This document shows positions 25,887 through 33,775 of a stretch of 64,000 nt of DNA, in pieces. The notes beneath the pieces were generated by a model. The model was not told the DNA's origin. It saw nothing but the letters and a program-made list of their open reading frames with translations, and ran no database searches. The stretch lies in contig NZ_JAAWWP010000009.1 in assembly GCF_012273655.1 (NCBI RefSeq), forward strand, positions 238,608 through 302,607, in the 5' to 3' direction. How positions within the stretch are numbered: the stretch's first letter is position 1; each line of letters starts with the position of its first letter. Source of the DNA: Streptomyces physcomitrii (GTDB lineage Bacteria > Actinomycetota > Actinomycetes > Streptomycetales > Streptomycetaceae). Made by a program: the position numbers and the translations under genes.

Positions 25887-26846
25887 ATGACCCTTGTCCC
25901 GGCAGCGCCCGTGACCGGCTTCGGCACCGTCGCCGCGGTGCCCGACCTGCCGAGCGGCTTCGGCGAACGGTTCCGGAGCCACCGCTACGACCTGGGCGAC
26001 ATCTCCCTGCATGCCGTCACGGGCGGCTCGGGCCCCGCGCTCCTGCTGGTGGGCGGCTGGCCGCAGTTCTGGTGGCAGTGGCGCAAGGTGATGCTCCCGC
26101 TCTCGGAGCACTTCACGGTGATCGCGGTCGACCCCCGCGGAGTCGGACGCTCGGACCTGCCGGAGACGGGCTACGACAGCACCACGGCGGCAGGGGACCT
26201 CGCCCGGCTCATGACCGCGCTGGGCCATGACCGCTTCCGGTTGGCCGGTCACGACGTCGGCATGATGCTGGCCTACGCCCTGGCCGCCGACCATCCCTCG
26301 CGGGTCAGCCGACTCGTCCTGGCGGAGGCCGCCCTCCCCGGTATCTCGGACGACCCGAGCGCCCTCCCGCCGACCGCCCGCGCGGCCGAAGCCACCTGGC
26401 ACTTCATGTTCAACCGGCTGCCCTCCGTCAACGAAGAACTCGTCGAGGGGCGCGAGGACCTCTTCTACGGCGGCCAGTTCGCCACGAAGGGCGCCACCCC
26501 CGACGCGATGCCCCCGGACGTCGTCGCCGTCTACGTCGAGGCACTCCGGCGGCCCGGCGCGCTCCACGCCAGCTTCCACTACTACCGGGCCCTGGACATG
26601 ACGATCGCCCAGAACCAGGCGCGCGCCCGCACCCCCCTGACGCTGCCCGTACTGGCGGTCGGGGGCGCGGCCTTCCGGGGAGCCGCCGTCGCCCGGGACG
26701 TACGACGTGTCGCCAGGGACGTGCGCGAGCTCGTGATCGAGGGATGCGGGCACTACGTCCCCGAGGAGGCACCCGAGGTCTTCACCTCGGCCCTCCTGTC
26801 GTTCTTCGCGCCCACGCCCACGCCCACGGCCTCGGCGCCGGCCTGA
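25887..26846 (+). CDS. Alpha/beta hydrolase, epoxide hydrolase/haloalkane dehalogenase-like
   Basis: A 319-residue hydrolase. The oxyanion region is LVGGWPQFWWQWRKVM, followed by VDPRGVGRSD, and the nucleophile elbow is AGHDVGMMLAY, in which aspartate takes the nucleophile place, as in epoxide hydrolases and haloalkane dehalogenases. The catalytic histidine is in GCGHYVPEEAPE. GGAGGAA lies 6 bases before ATG. Two tyrosines in the lid (FHYYRALDM) could serve as epoxide-polarising residues. It is divergent from the CGNR regulator gene. Substrate unknown. Confidence 0.9.
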   Translation: MTLVPAAPVTGFGTVAAVPDLPSGFGERFRSHRYDLGDISLHAVTGGSGPALLLVGGWPQFWWQWRKVMLPLSEHFTVIAVDPRGVGRSDLPETGYDSTTAAGDLARLMTALGHDRFRLAGHDVGMMLAYALAADHPSRVSRLVLAEAALPGISDDPSALPPTARAAEATWHFMFNRLPSVNEELVEGREDLFYGGQFATKGATPDAMPPDVVAVYVEALRRPGALHASFHYYRALDMTIAQNQARARTPLTLPVLAVGGAAFRGAAVARDVRRVARDVRELVIEGCGHYVPEEAPEVFTSALLSFFAPTPTPTASAPA

Positions 26847-27340
26847 CGCCTGCCCGACCGGCGGCTTCGCGGGGGTGGCCTCCCGCGCGGGAAGGCGAGG
26901 ACGTGTCACATCGGATGCGTGGCACTCCTCGAACCCGCCGGATCCGATGACGGCCGCGAGTCCGGCGAGCGGCGAGGGCACGCCGTCGCCGATCCGCGCG
27001 GCGACCGCCTGAAGCCGCCGGGCCCATGGAACATCCGCGCAGCGGAGCCATGGCGAGGCTGTCGTCCGGCCGAGCACCCGACGGCGGGGCGACAGCTCCG
27101 TACCCGGTGCTCTCCCGCCCCCAGGTCCAGCACCCCTTGCACGTTCAGCCGTGAACGCGCCCGGAAACAAGGCAAGTTGCGCCTTTCCGGTGAACCGCGG
27201 GGGCCGCTCGTATCGGTGGCGGGTGCGGGGGCAGTGATTCCGGGCCGGGCGACGTCCGGCGGTACGGGGCGGGGTCGCCGGGCGGTTGCCCGGACCGGGC
27301 ACCGCCCTCGGATCACAGGTGTACGAGAGGTGTAGACGTC
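26847..27340. other. Intergenic region, no supported gene
   Basis: This 494-bp stretch has no reading frame with a convincing start, ribosome-binding site and codon bias. Antisense frames are Arg/Ser/Pro-rich, as expected by chance in this base composition. It must contain the promoter of the EF-hand operon, but I see no clear element. Confidence 0.6.
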
Positions 27341-27874
27341 ATGCGCGCAGAGGCCACGCAGCGGGTCCGGCTCGTCTTCTCCCTGCTGGACGCGGACGGC
27401 AACGGGGTGCTGGAGGCCCAGGACTTCACATCGATGGGAGAGCGCGTCGCGGCGGCGGTGCCGGGCGCGGACGGGGAGGCGATGGCGCGGCTGCGCACCG
27501 CCTTCGCGCGCTACTGGACCACGCTGGTCACGGAGTTGGATGCGGACGCCGACGGCCGGGTCAGCTTCGAGGAGTACACGGCGTGTGTGCTCTCGCCCGA
27601 GCGCTTCGACGCGACGGTCACCGAATTCGCCTGGGCGCTGGCCGAGTTGGGCGACCAGGACGGGGACGGACTCGTCGAACGCCAGCCGTTCACCGCCCTG
27701 ATGGCGGCCATCGGCTTCGCCGAGGACAACACCGTGGCGCTGTACGAGGAGTTCGGGCCGGACGCCGAGGACCGTGTCCCGGTGCGCGTCTGGGCGGAGG
27801 GGATTAGGGACTACTACGCGCCGGACAAGGCGGGCATCCCCGGGGACCGGCTGGTCACCGGCTCCGCGGTCTGA
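27341..27874 (+). CDS. EF-hand calcium-binding protein (calerythrin-like)
   Basis: A 177-residue protein with canonical EF-hand loops at residues 17-28 (DADGNGVLEAQD) and 67-78 (DADADGRVSFEE), and a third at 105-116 (DQDGDGLVERQP) whose last acidic ligand is replaced by proline. A fourth near 140 is degenerate. Spacing matches calerythrin-type sarcoplasmic-like proteins of actinomycetes, which buffer or sense calcium in the cytoplasm. It is the first gene of a four-gene operon; the next starts 14 bp after its stop. A role in controlling the downstream enzymes is speculation. Confidence 0.93.
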   Translation: MRAEATQRVRLVFSLLDADGNGVLEAQDFTSMGERVAAAVPGADGEAMARLRTAFARYWTTLVTELDADADGRVSFEEYTACVLSPERFDATVTEFAWALAELGDQDGDGLVERQPFTALMAAIGFAEDNTVALYEEFGPDAEDRVPVRVWAEGIRDYYAPDKAGIPGDRLVTGSAV

Positions 27875-27888
27875 CGGGGGCGGCGAGC

Positions 27889-29208
27889 ATGAGCAGCGGA
27901 AGAGGCGCCGAGCAGGTCGTCGGCTTGGCGGTCGGGCGGGGCACCGGGGCCGAAGTCGCCCGAATATTCGAGCAGTTCGTGGCACGGTTCGCGGAGCTGA
28001 ACGACAGGAACATCCGGGTGGAGCGCGCCTCGCGCACGTACGACTCCTATGTCTCCCTCGCCCGCGAGTGCGCGGGCATCGAGGAGATCCGGCACCGCAC
28101 CCGCGAGGACGCCGAGCACTACGAGCGGTTCCTCCGCGAGCGGGCCGCGGCGGGGACGCCCGTCGTCTTCCGGACGGCGATCAACGCCCAGACCCTGTAC
28201 CTCGTCCGGCAGCGGCTGCGCGCGGTCAAGGAGGACGTCCTCGACGCCGGGGGCGCCCGGCTGCTCCTGGTGCGCGACCAGGCGCAGGGCTTCTACACCG
28301 GCGAGAACGAGCACAGCCCCGGACGGGTCCGCCGGGTCACGGAGTTCAGCCGGGAGACCACCGAGCAGGTCCTGCACCACGCGGTGCGCCGGGCCCGTCG
28401 GCTGTGGCCGGGGGAGGGGCCCGCGCGGATCGTCATGGCGTACAAGTTCCATCTCCTCGACGGCGCCCTCGACCGCTGGGTCAGCGACTTCGGGGAGCAA
28501 CACGGCGTCGACGTACGGGTGTTCCAGCCGGACACGGTGAACCGCAACCTGATCGCCCACGGCCCCCAGGACCGCACGGTCCTGGTGGCGGGCAACGAGT
28601 GGGGCGACATCATGCATGTCGTCCTGCTCGACAGATTCGGTGCCGGACGGCAGGAGGAGCACTGCACCCGCAACGTCCATCTCCATCCGGATGTCGAGGG
28701 GCTGGTCGAGTACCAGACGGTGCACGGCTCGGCGGACGACCTGGAGGGCCGTGACCTGGTCAACCCGCTGGCCACGGTACGGGCCGCCGCCGCGGTCGCG
28801 GAGGGGTACGCGGAGTGCGGCGGCGCGGTGGCGGCGGCGGAACGGGCCCTCGCCGCCGTGGCCCGGGCGGGCGTACGGACACCGGATCTCGGCGGCCGGC
28901 ACTCCAGCGGCGCCGTCGTCTCGGCACTGCTCGACGCGTTGGCAGCGGAGGCCGACCCGGTCGCCTCCGGTCACCCGGTCGCCTCCGGTCGCCCGGTCGC
29001 TTCCGCTGACTCCGGATCTCCGGCCGTTCCCGCTGCGGCTTCGGGAGCGACAGGCGCTGTTCCGGCTGTGGTTTCGGGGGCAACGGTCGCCGTTCCGTCC
29101 GCGACTTCCGGGGCAACGGCCGCCGTACCGGCTGCGACTTCCGGGGCAACCGCCGCCGCTCCGGCCGCAGTTGCCCCCTCCGCCCCGTCCCCGGTCTCCG
29201 AGTCGTGA
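27889..29208 (+). CDS. Divergent isopropylmalate/isocitrate dehydrogenase-like protein with low-complexity tail
   Basis: A 439-residue protein. About the first 340 residues follow the decarboxylating beta-hydroxyacid dehydrogenase fold: VGLAVGRGTGAEVARIF replaces the usual N-terminal GDGIGPEV strand, then VVFRTAINAQ, FYTGENEHSPG, VTEFSRETTEQVLHHAVRRA, MAYKFHLLDGALDRW (catalytic Lys conserved), PDTVNRNLI, GNEWGDIMHVVLLDRFG and TVHGSADDLEGRDLVNP. The active-site tyrosine (ENEY/LYSG in relatives) is histidine here and the second metal aspartate after GDI is not conserved, so the reaction may differ. The last 100 residues are repeats such as SGATAAVPAAT, encoded by near-tandem DNA repeats. The stop overlaps the next GTG (GTGA). 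Confidence 0.8.
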   Translation: MSSGRGAEQVVGLAVGRGTGAEVARIFEQFVARFAELNDRNIRVERASRTYDSYVSLARECAGIEEIRHRTREDAEHYERFLRERAAAGTPVVFRTAINAQTLYLVRQRLRAVKEDVLDAGGARLLLVRDQAQGFYTGENEHSPGRVRRVTEFSRETTEQVLHHAVRRARRLWPGEGPARIVMAYKFHLLDGALDRWVSDFGEQHGVDVRVFQPDTVNRNLIAHGPQDRTVLVAGNEWGDIMHVVLLDRFGAGRQEEHCTRNVHLHPDVEGLVEYQTVHGSADDLEGRDLVNPLATVRAAAAVAEGYAECGGAVAAAERALAAVARAGVRTPDLGGRHSSGAVVSALLDALAAEADPVASGHPVASGRPVASADSGSPAVPAAASGATGAVPAVVSGATVAVPSATSGATAAVPAATSGATAAAPAAVAPSAPSPVSES

Positions 29209-30029
29209 CGGCGTCCGCGTCCGCCGCCCGCGGAACGGCCCTGGTCGTCGTCGATGTCCAGAACGACTTCTGTGCCGGACCGCTCGCGGCCTCCCGGTAT
29301 CCGGGGGACCCGGGCCGCCTCGCGGAGGTCGTGGCGAACACCGCCCGGGCCGTCGCGGCGGCCCGGGCCCGGGGCGTCGAGGTCGTGCTGGTCCGCTTCC
29401 TCGGGGACCCGGAGTACCAGGGGGCCGCCTGGCGCCGCCGGGACGTGGCGCGGGGCAAGCCGCCCAAGTGCCTGGCGGGCACCTGGGGTGCCGAGTTCAC
29501 CGCCCCGCTCCAACCGGCGCCCGGCGAGGCGGTGTTCACCAAGCACGCGAGCTTCGACGCCTTCCTGGCACAGGGCCCGGAGCCGTACGGCGGAGTCGAG
29601 GACGCCGAAGTACCCGTAAGCGCACGGGGGTTGGAGCGGTACCTCACCCAACGCGGCATCTCTCACCTGGCCTTCGCGGGCCTCTTCGCGGACGTCTGCG
29701 TGGACAGCACGGCCAGGACGGCGTTCCAGAAGGGCTTCCACCTCACCGTCCTCAGCGACTGCACGACCGCCCTGCACACCTCCGACGAGCAGATCCTCAC
29801 CTTCATGCGCCGCCTCTACGGCGCCCGCGTCACCACCCACGACCACCCGTCCCTGTGGGCACGGCACCCCGAGGAGGACCCATGGACCGAGCCACCGGCC
29901 ACCTCAGCGCCACCACCGGCCGCTCCGGCACCGATGTCGATTCCGGCTGCGGTCCCGGCCGCGGTTCCGGCTCCGGAGAATCCACTGCCGCATCAGGCCG
30001 CTCCGGCTCCGGAGAACCCACCGCGATAG
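29205..30029 (+). CDS. Isochorismatase-family cysteine hydrolase
   Basis: A 274-residue protein with the isochorismatase/nicotinamidase fold. The catalytic triad is visible: Asp17 in VVVDVQNDFC, Lys in AVFTKHASFDAF and Cys in GLFADVCVDSTARTAF. DVQNDFCAGPLA is closest to the nicotinamidase and ureidoacrylate branches. The last 60 residues are Pro/Ala-rich and unlikely to be structured. GTG start overlaps the preceding stop by four bases. The tail overlaps the methyltransferase gene by 148 bases in another frame. Substrate unknown. Confidence 0.87.
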   Translation: MTASASAARGTALVVVDVQNDFCAGPLAASRYPGDPGRLAEVVANTARAVAAARARGVEVVLVRFLGDPEYQGAAWRRRDVARGKPPKCLAGTWGAEFTAPLQPAPGEAVFTKHASFDAFLAQGPEPYGGVEDAEVPVSARGLERYLTQRGISHLAFAGLFADVCVDSTARTAFQKGFHLTVLSDCTTALHTSDEQILTFMRRLYGARVTTHDHPSLWARHPEEDPWTEPPATSAPPPAAPAPMSIPAAVPAAVPAPENPLPHQAAPAPENPPR

Positions 30030-30982
30030 CAGGCCGTTCCGGCTCCGCTGAACTCACCGTCCCTACCGGCCGGTTGAGCCCCGGAGAACCCACCGCCACC
30101 ACCGCCCGACTCACCGGTGTCGACTCCGGCGTCGGGCTGACCGCGCTCCTGGTCGCCGCCGCGCGGGCCATCGAGACGGAAGGTCCCGACGCCCTGGCCC
30201 GGGACGAGTACGCCGCGCACTTCGTCCGCGCGGTCGGGGCCTGCGCGGGCTGGCCCGTCCACCCCGACCAGGTGCCGGACGGCGAGGCGGACCCGCTGTG
30301 GGGCAGGCTCGCCCGCTACTTCGGGCTCCGGACCCGGGTGTTCGACGACCACCTGCTGCGCGCCGCGGACCGCGGCACCCGCCAGGTGGTCCTGCTCGGC
30401 GCCGGGCTCGACACCCGCGCCCTGCGGCTGCCGTGGCCGGGCGACTGCACGGTCTACGAACTGGACCAGGACGCCGTGCTCACCTTCAAGCGCCGCACCC
30501 TGGAGGACGCGGCCCCCGCCGAACGCCCTCGCGCCCGCCGCGTCGCCGTCCCCGTCGATCTGCGCCGGGACTGGACCCCCGCGCTGACCGCGGCGGGCTT
30601 CGACCCCGGGCGCCCGACGGCCTGGCTGGCGGAGGGGCTGCTGCTCTACCTGCCCGCCGCTGCCGAACGCCGCCTGATCGCCACGGTCGACGCACTCAGC
30701 GCCCCCGGCAGCTCCCTGGCGTACGAGGTCAAGCAGGGGGTCGAGTCCGCCGCCGTCCGCGCGGCCCCTGTCTACCGGGCGGCCCGTACCCGTATCGGCG
30801 TGGACCTGCTCGCCCTCTTCGATCCGCAGCCGCGCCCCGACTCCGCCGCCGACCTGGCCGCCCGCGGCTGGCTGCCGGGGGTCCGCACCCCCTTCGACTT
30901 CAGCCGCCACCTGGGCCGCGGCCCCCTCCCCGAGCCCGAGGACGCCCTGGCCGCCAACCGCTGGGTCTTCGCGACCCGTTGA
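29882..30982 (+). CDS. SAM-dependent methyltransferase, leucine carboxyl methyltransferase/TIGR00027-like
   Basis: A 366-residue protein. Residues from about 80 carry the family pattern LTALLVAAARAIETEGPD, RTRVFDDHLLRAA, QVVLLGAGLDTRALRL (SAM-binding glycine motif), CTVYELDQDAVLTFKRRTL and TAWLAEGLLLYLP. The first 75 residues are Gly/Ser/Thr-rich repeats (SGRSGSGEPT type). ATG at 29882 is chosen because GAGGAGG lies directly upstream, although it is 148 bases inside the preceding gene. Last gene of the EF-hand operon. Related proteins are often O-methyltransferases acting on carboxyl or polyketide groups; the substrate here is unknown. Confidence 0.88.
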   Translation: MDRATGHLSATTGRSGTDVDSGCGPGRGSGSGESTAASGRSGSGEPTAIAGRSGSAELTVPTGRLSPGEPTATTARLTGVDSGVGLTALLVAAARAIETEGPDALARDEYAAHFVRAVGACAGWPVHPDQVPDGEADPLWGRLARYFGLRTRVFDDHLLRAADRGTRQVVLLGAGLDTRALRLPWPGDCTVYELDQDAVLTFKRRTLEDAAPAERPRARRVAVPVDLRRDWTPALTAAGFDPGRPTAWLAEGLLLYLPAAAERRLIATVDALSAPGSSLAYEVKQGVESAAVRAAPVYRAARTRIGVDLLALFDPQPRPDSAADLAARGWLPGVRTPFDFSRHLGRGPLPEPEDALAANRWVFATR

Positions 30983-31203
30983 CCCTGCTGAGGGGCTTGC
31001 CGCGGACCTCGCCGAGGGCGCCGACAACCAGGCGATGAACCCCGTGTTCCTGTAGTGATCACGTGGTTCGGAAAGGCCAACGGTTCGGCCGCACCGGCTC
31101 GGCGGCCGAACCCGTTGCGGTAGGCCGGCGGGCTGAGGGAACAGCGCGGCCGGGACTTCCGGCGGCCCGATCGTTCCCCGTCTCCTGCCCCAGACTCGCC
31201 GGC
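30983..31203. other. Intergenic region, convergent genes
   Basis: A 221-bp gap between the methyltransferase (+) and a small hypothetical (-). I see no reading frame of merit and no strong hairpin. Nothing further can be said. Confidence 0.5.
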
Positions 31204-31494
31204 TCAGGTGTCGAGTTCGCGGCGTACGCCCACTCGGAGGTGGCCGAGGGAGACGGCCGTGGTGGCGACGGTGGTGCCGTCCCGGAAGGCCACGGTGAGT
31301 GGGGTCAGCGGGTCGAGGCCGTTGACCTGGTGGAGGAGTTTGGCGATGTCGGCTTCGACGGCCGTCTTGCCGGAGGTGTCGGCGGCGGAGACCTCGGCGA
31401 AGGTGATCAGCGGGTCTTCCGTCTCCTGCTTGCGGACGAGTTGGAGCGGCTGCCAGCCGCCGCCGCTGTAGAGCTCTGCGCGCATGTATTTCAT
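31204..31494 (-). CDS. Small hypothetical protein
   Basis: A 96-residue protein beginning MKYMRAELYSGGGW, with a mixed sequence that does not look random (PLQLVRKQETEDPLITFAE, AFRDGTTVATTAVSLGHL). The frame is open further upstream to 31746, but that part is Arg/Pro-rich and overlaps the next gene, so ATG at 31494 is the more natural start; ATG at 31485 is possible. I do not recognise the family. No signal peptide or membrane segment. Confidence 0.5.
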   Translation of the reverse strand: MKYMRAELYSGGGWQPLQLVRKQETEDPLITFAEVSAADTSGKTAVEADIAKLLHQVNGLDPLTPLTVAFRDGTTVATTAVSLGHLRVGVRRELDT

Positions 31495-31729
31495 GCGGGT
31501 AGCGTCCTGCGGGGCGATGAAGATGGCGTCTACATGTTTCTCGGCAGGGGGCCGCGGTTCCGCTCCGCGCCGCTGCCGGATCGTCCGCCTGCCCGGCGCG
31601 GGCGCCGCGGGGAACCGCCGCCACCCGGGCCGGTTGCCGTTCCGCCATCCGAGGGGGCGGGTCCGTGGTGGCCGAGCCCCGGGCTCCGGCCGCCCTCGGC
31701 CGAGAGCTGCCGCCGCGCGCCGACCGTCC

Positions 31730-32200
31730 TCAGGCGTCCGCGTCACCGGAGGGCGTGGAGGTGTGCGCGCTGTGCCCGCGGGTGCGGCGGTCTTCCTTCA
31801 TCCGGGCCTCCAGCACGTGCCGCCTGCCCCCGGTGAGACGGGCGCGTACCTTCTCCTCCAGGCGGCGGAAGGTCGCGTAGTAGTCGTCGTCGTACTCCTC
31901 CACGAGCTGGAAGGTCCAGCGGCCGGGGAGGACGTTGCGGCCCAGCAGTTCGCGGCCGATCTCTTCCGCCAGGTCGGGGTGGCCGCAGCGGTGCAGCAGG
32001 TCCACCACGTCGTCCAGGCGCAGATCGGCGTGGCCGGTCAGCTGATGGAAGCTGTAGAGGTGGCCCCGGGCGCGCTCGGTGGTCTCGAAGGCCTCCGAGA
32101 GCACACCGGCCGCCTCCACCGCCAGCGGACTCCCGCCGGACGACTCCTCGCCGTCCCGGCTGCCGGTCGAGGCGGTTCCACGCTCACCGCCGTCGTTCAC
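31730..32200 (-). CDS. Conserved hypothetical protein of Rieske/DUF2231 neighbourhood
   Basis: A 156-residue acidic, mostly helical protein with no membrane segment: RARGHLYSFHQLTGHADLRLDDVVDLLHRCGHPDLAEEIGREL is followed by LVEEYDDDYYATFRRLEEKVRARLTGG. The N-terminal 25 residues are Gly/Ser/Glu-rich. The start overlaps the end of the Rieske gene by 17 bases on the same strand, so both share one mRNA. The family is not recognised; histidine and acidic content could bind metal, but this is a guess. Confidence 0.72.
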   Translation of the reverse strand: MNDGGERGTASTGSRDGEESSGGSPLAVEAAGVLSEAFETTERARGHLYSFHQLTGHADLRLDDVVDLLHRCGHPDLAEEIGRELLGRNVLPGRWTFQLVEEYDDDYYATFRRLEEKVRARLTGGRRHVLEARMKEDRRTRGHSAHTSTPSGDADA

Positions 32201-33206
32201 CGCTGCTCCCCAGCGGGGTGGCCTTCTCGGGCGGGCTCCCGTTCTTCTGCTGCTCCGAGGCGGGCCGGTCCAGCCGGACCCGGACGCGTCCGGCGGAGAG
32301 CTGGACCTCGAAGGCCGGCTGGGGCGCGGTCGCGGGACCCTCCAGGTTCCAGCCGTCGGAGAGCCGGAACAGGCTGCCGTGCCAGGGGCAGCGCACGCAG
32401 CCGTCCTCCAGATGCCCCTCGCTCAGCGGGCCGCCCAGGTGGCTGCAGTGCTCCGCGAGGGCGTGCACGGTGTCCTCGTTCTCCCGTACCACCAGGACCG
32501 GCACGTCACCGAGGACGCGCCGTACCGCCCGGCCGATGGGGAAGTCCCCGACGGCGCCGAGGTCGTGCCACCCGGAGCCGACCAGATGCGGCACCTGCTC
32601 GGCGTGGTTGGCGCCGGCGGCCTGCCGGTAGGCCAGGTGGCCGCCGAGTGCCCCGCCCGCGCTCGCCACCGTCAGCCCCAGGAAGCCGAGCCACTTCCCC
32701 CGCAGGCTCCTGCCGCGCAGCCGGGCCGAGAGCGACCCCGTGTACAGGACGACGGCGGTGGCGTTCGCGACCGCGTGCACGAAGCCCACCCGCTGCTGGT
32801 CCCGGTGGAGTTCGGCCCAGTCCACCCAGCCCGCCGCCGCGGCCGGTCCCGCGCCGGCCAGCCCCAGGGCGACCAGCACACCCGCGCTCCTGCGCCGGCC
32901 GGGAAGCAGGTCGAGCAGCGCGGCCGAGGTCCAGGCGCCCACCGGTACCTGGACCAGGATCGGATGCAGCGGGTGCCCGAGCCAGCGGCCGTGCAGCGCA
33001 TCGCGCCCGGCGCCCAGCGGCAGCGCGCGTACCGCCCGCTGCACCGCGTCGAGCAGGCGGTCGCCGCCCGCGTACCGCTCCAGGCGGTCCATGGCGGTGA
33101 GGACCCGGCCCGGCCCGTCCGGCGAGGGCAGCGCCTGCTTCCAGGCTGACTGCAGGCCCCCGAGGGCGTGGCCGGAACTGTTCGTGCGGATTCCGTTCTG
33201 CTGCAC
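32184..33206 (-). CDS. DUF2231 membrane domain-Rieske [2Fe-2S] fusion protein
   Basis: A 340-residue protein. The N-terminal half holds about four membrane segments (TSAALLDLLPGRR, VLVALGLAGAGPAAAAG, VANATAVVLYTGSL, FLGLTVASAGGALGG) typical of DUF2231. The C-terminal half is a Rieske domain with both ligand motifs, CSHLG and CPWHG, separated by the usual 17 residues. GTG at 33206 has GGAGGAG 8 bases upstream, while the longer frame to 33251 lacks one. It probably passes electrons at the membrane. Partner unknown; not obviously part of the carotenoid cluster that follows. Confidence 0.9.
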   Translation of the reverse strand: MQQNGIRTNSSGHALGGLQSAWKQALPSPDGPGRVLTAMDRLERYAGGDRLLDAVQRAVRALPLGAGRDALHGRWLGHPLHPILVQVPVGAWTSAALLDLLPGRRRSAGVLVALGLAGAGPAAAAGWVDWAELHRDQQRVGFVHAVANATAVVLYTGSLSARLRGRSLRGKWLGFLGLTVASAGGALGGHLAYRQAAGANHAEQVPHLVGSGWHDLGAVGDFPIGRAVRRVLGDVPVLVVRENEDTVHALAEHCSHLGGPLSEGHLEDGCVRCPWHGSLFRLSDGWNLEGPATAPQPAFEVQLSAGRVRVRLDRPASEQQKNGSPPEKATPLGSSGERRR

Positions 33207-33293
33207 CTGTACTCCTCCTGCCCGGTGCCCGCGTCGAGGGGCCCGTGGCACATCGCCCGGGTCCCGGGCGGACCGCCCGGACCTCCGGGTACG

Positions 33294-33473
33294 TCACAGG
33301 GAGACGAGACGGGCGATGAAGAACGCCGCCACGATCACCGCGCCCGCGATGACCAGCCACAGCCAGATGCCGGGGTGCTCCCAGACACCGCCGTCCGGAC
33401 GTTCCTCGTGGGCCTCCGCGATGGAGCCCTCGACCGGGGGTGTCTCCTCGGGTGGAACAAGCGGATCCGTCAT
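33294..33473 (-). CDS. Small single-span membrane protein (DUF6480-like)
   Basis: A 59-residue protein with an acidic Pro-rich N-terminus (TDPLVPPEETPPVEGS) and one C-terminal membrane helix (IWLWLVIAGAVIVAAFFIA) followed by RLVSL. I recall this form as the DUF6480 family of Streptomyces, but the assignment is from memory. Function unknown. It stands alone, upstream of and in the same direction as the Rieske gene. Confidence 0.7.
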   Translation of the reverse strand: MTDPLVPPEETPPVEGSIAEAHEERPDGGVWEHPGIWLWLVIAGAVIVAAFFIARLVSL

Positions 33474-33704
33474 GCTTCCAGACTCATGCAGGTCGCCCAC
33501 CGGCGCATCCGCTGGGCGCGGTGCCCGTACGGGTGCCGTCGTGCCCGGTCCGCGGCCGGTCCGGGCACGGTCCGGGGCGGGGGTGTGCGGCTGTCTCACC
33601 CCCGTGCCGATCCCGCGCACGGGCCTTCGGGGCGTGGCGAGGTGCCGGGCGGCCCGACGCGCGGTTGACTCGGCCGTGTCCGCCGCGTCCAGGTCCGGCC
33701 GCGG

Positions 33705-33741
33705 CCGGAAGAGGCTGTGCCAGACCGGAAGAGGCTGTGCC
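33705..33741 (+). repeat. Tandem 17-bp repeat in the leader of the SDR-crtY operon
   Basis: CCGGAAGAGGCTGTGCC occurs at 33705-33721 and again at 33725-33741, in the 5' region of the plus-strand carotenoid operon. A closely similar CCGGAAGAGAGGCTGTGC is the ribosome-binding region of crtE on the opposite strand (42416-42433). The rest of the 300 bases upstream (33474-33704) shows no gene. Confidence 0.6.
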
Positions 33742-33775
33742 GGCAGCGAATCGGCCCTGCGATCGGGAGTCAGAC

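Noticed and set aside
26782..27051. Minus-strand frame in the gap before the EF-hand gene
   Set aside because: Arg/Gly/Ala-rich translation, no ribosome-binding site and overlap with the hydrolase end; it looks random.
28616..29881. N-terminal extension of the methyltransferase frame
   Set aside because: It runs inside the dehydrogenase-like and isochorismatase-like genes and gives an Arg/Ser-rich translation; the strong ribosome-binding site is at 29875.
31495..31746. Upstream part of the small hypothetical at 31204-31494
   Set aside because: Arg/Pro-rich, no start signal and it overlaps the next gene; a real start there cannot be fully excluded.
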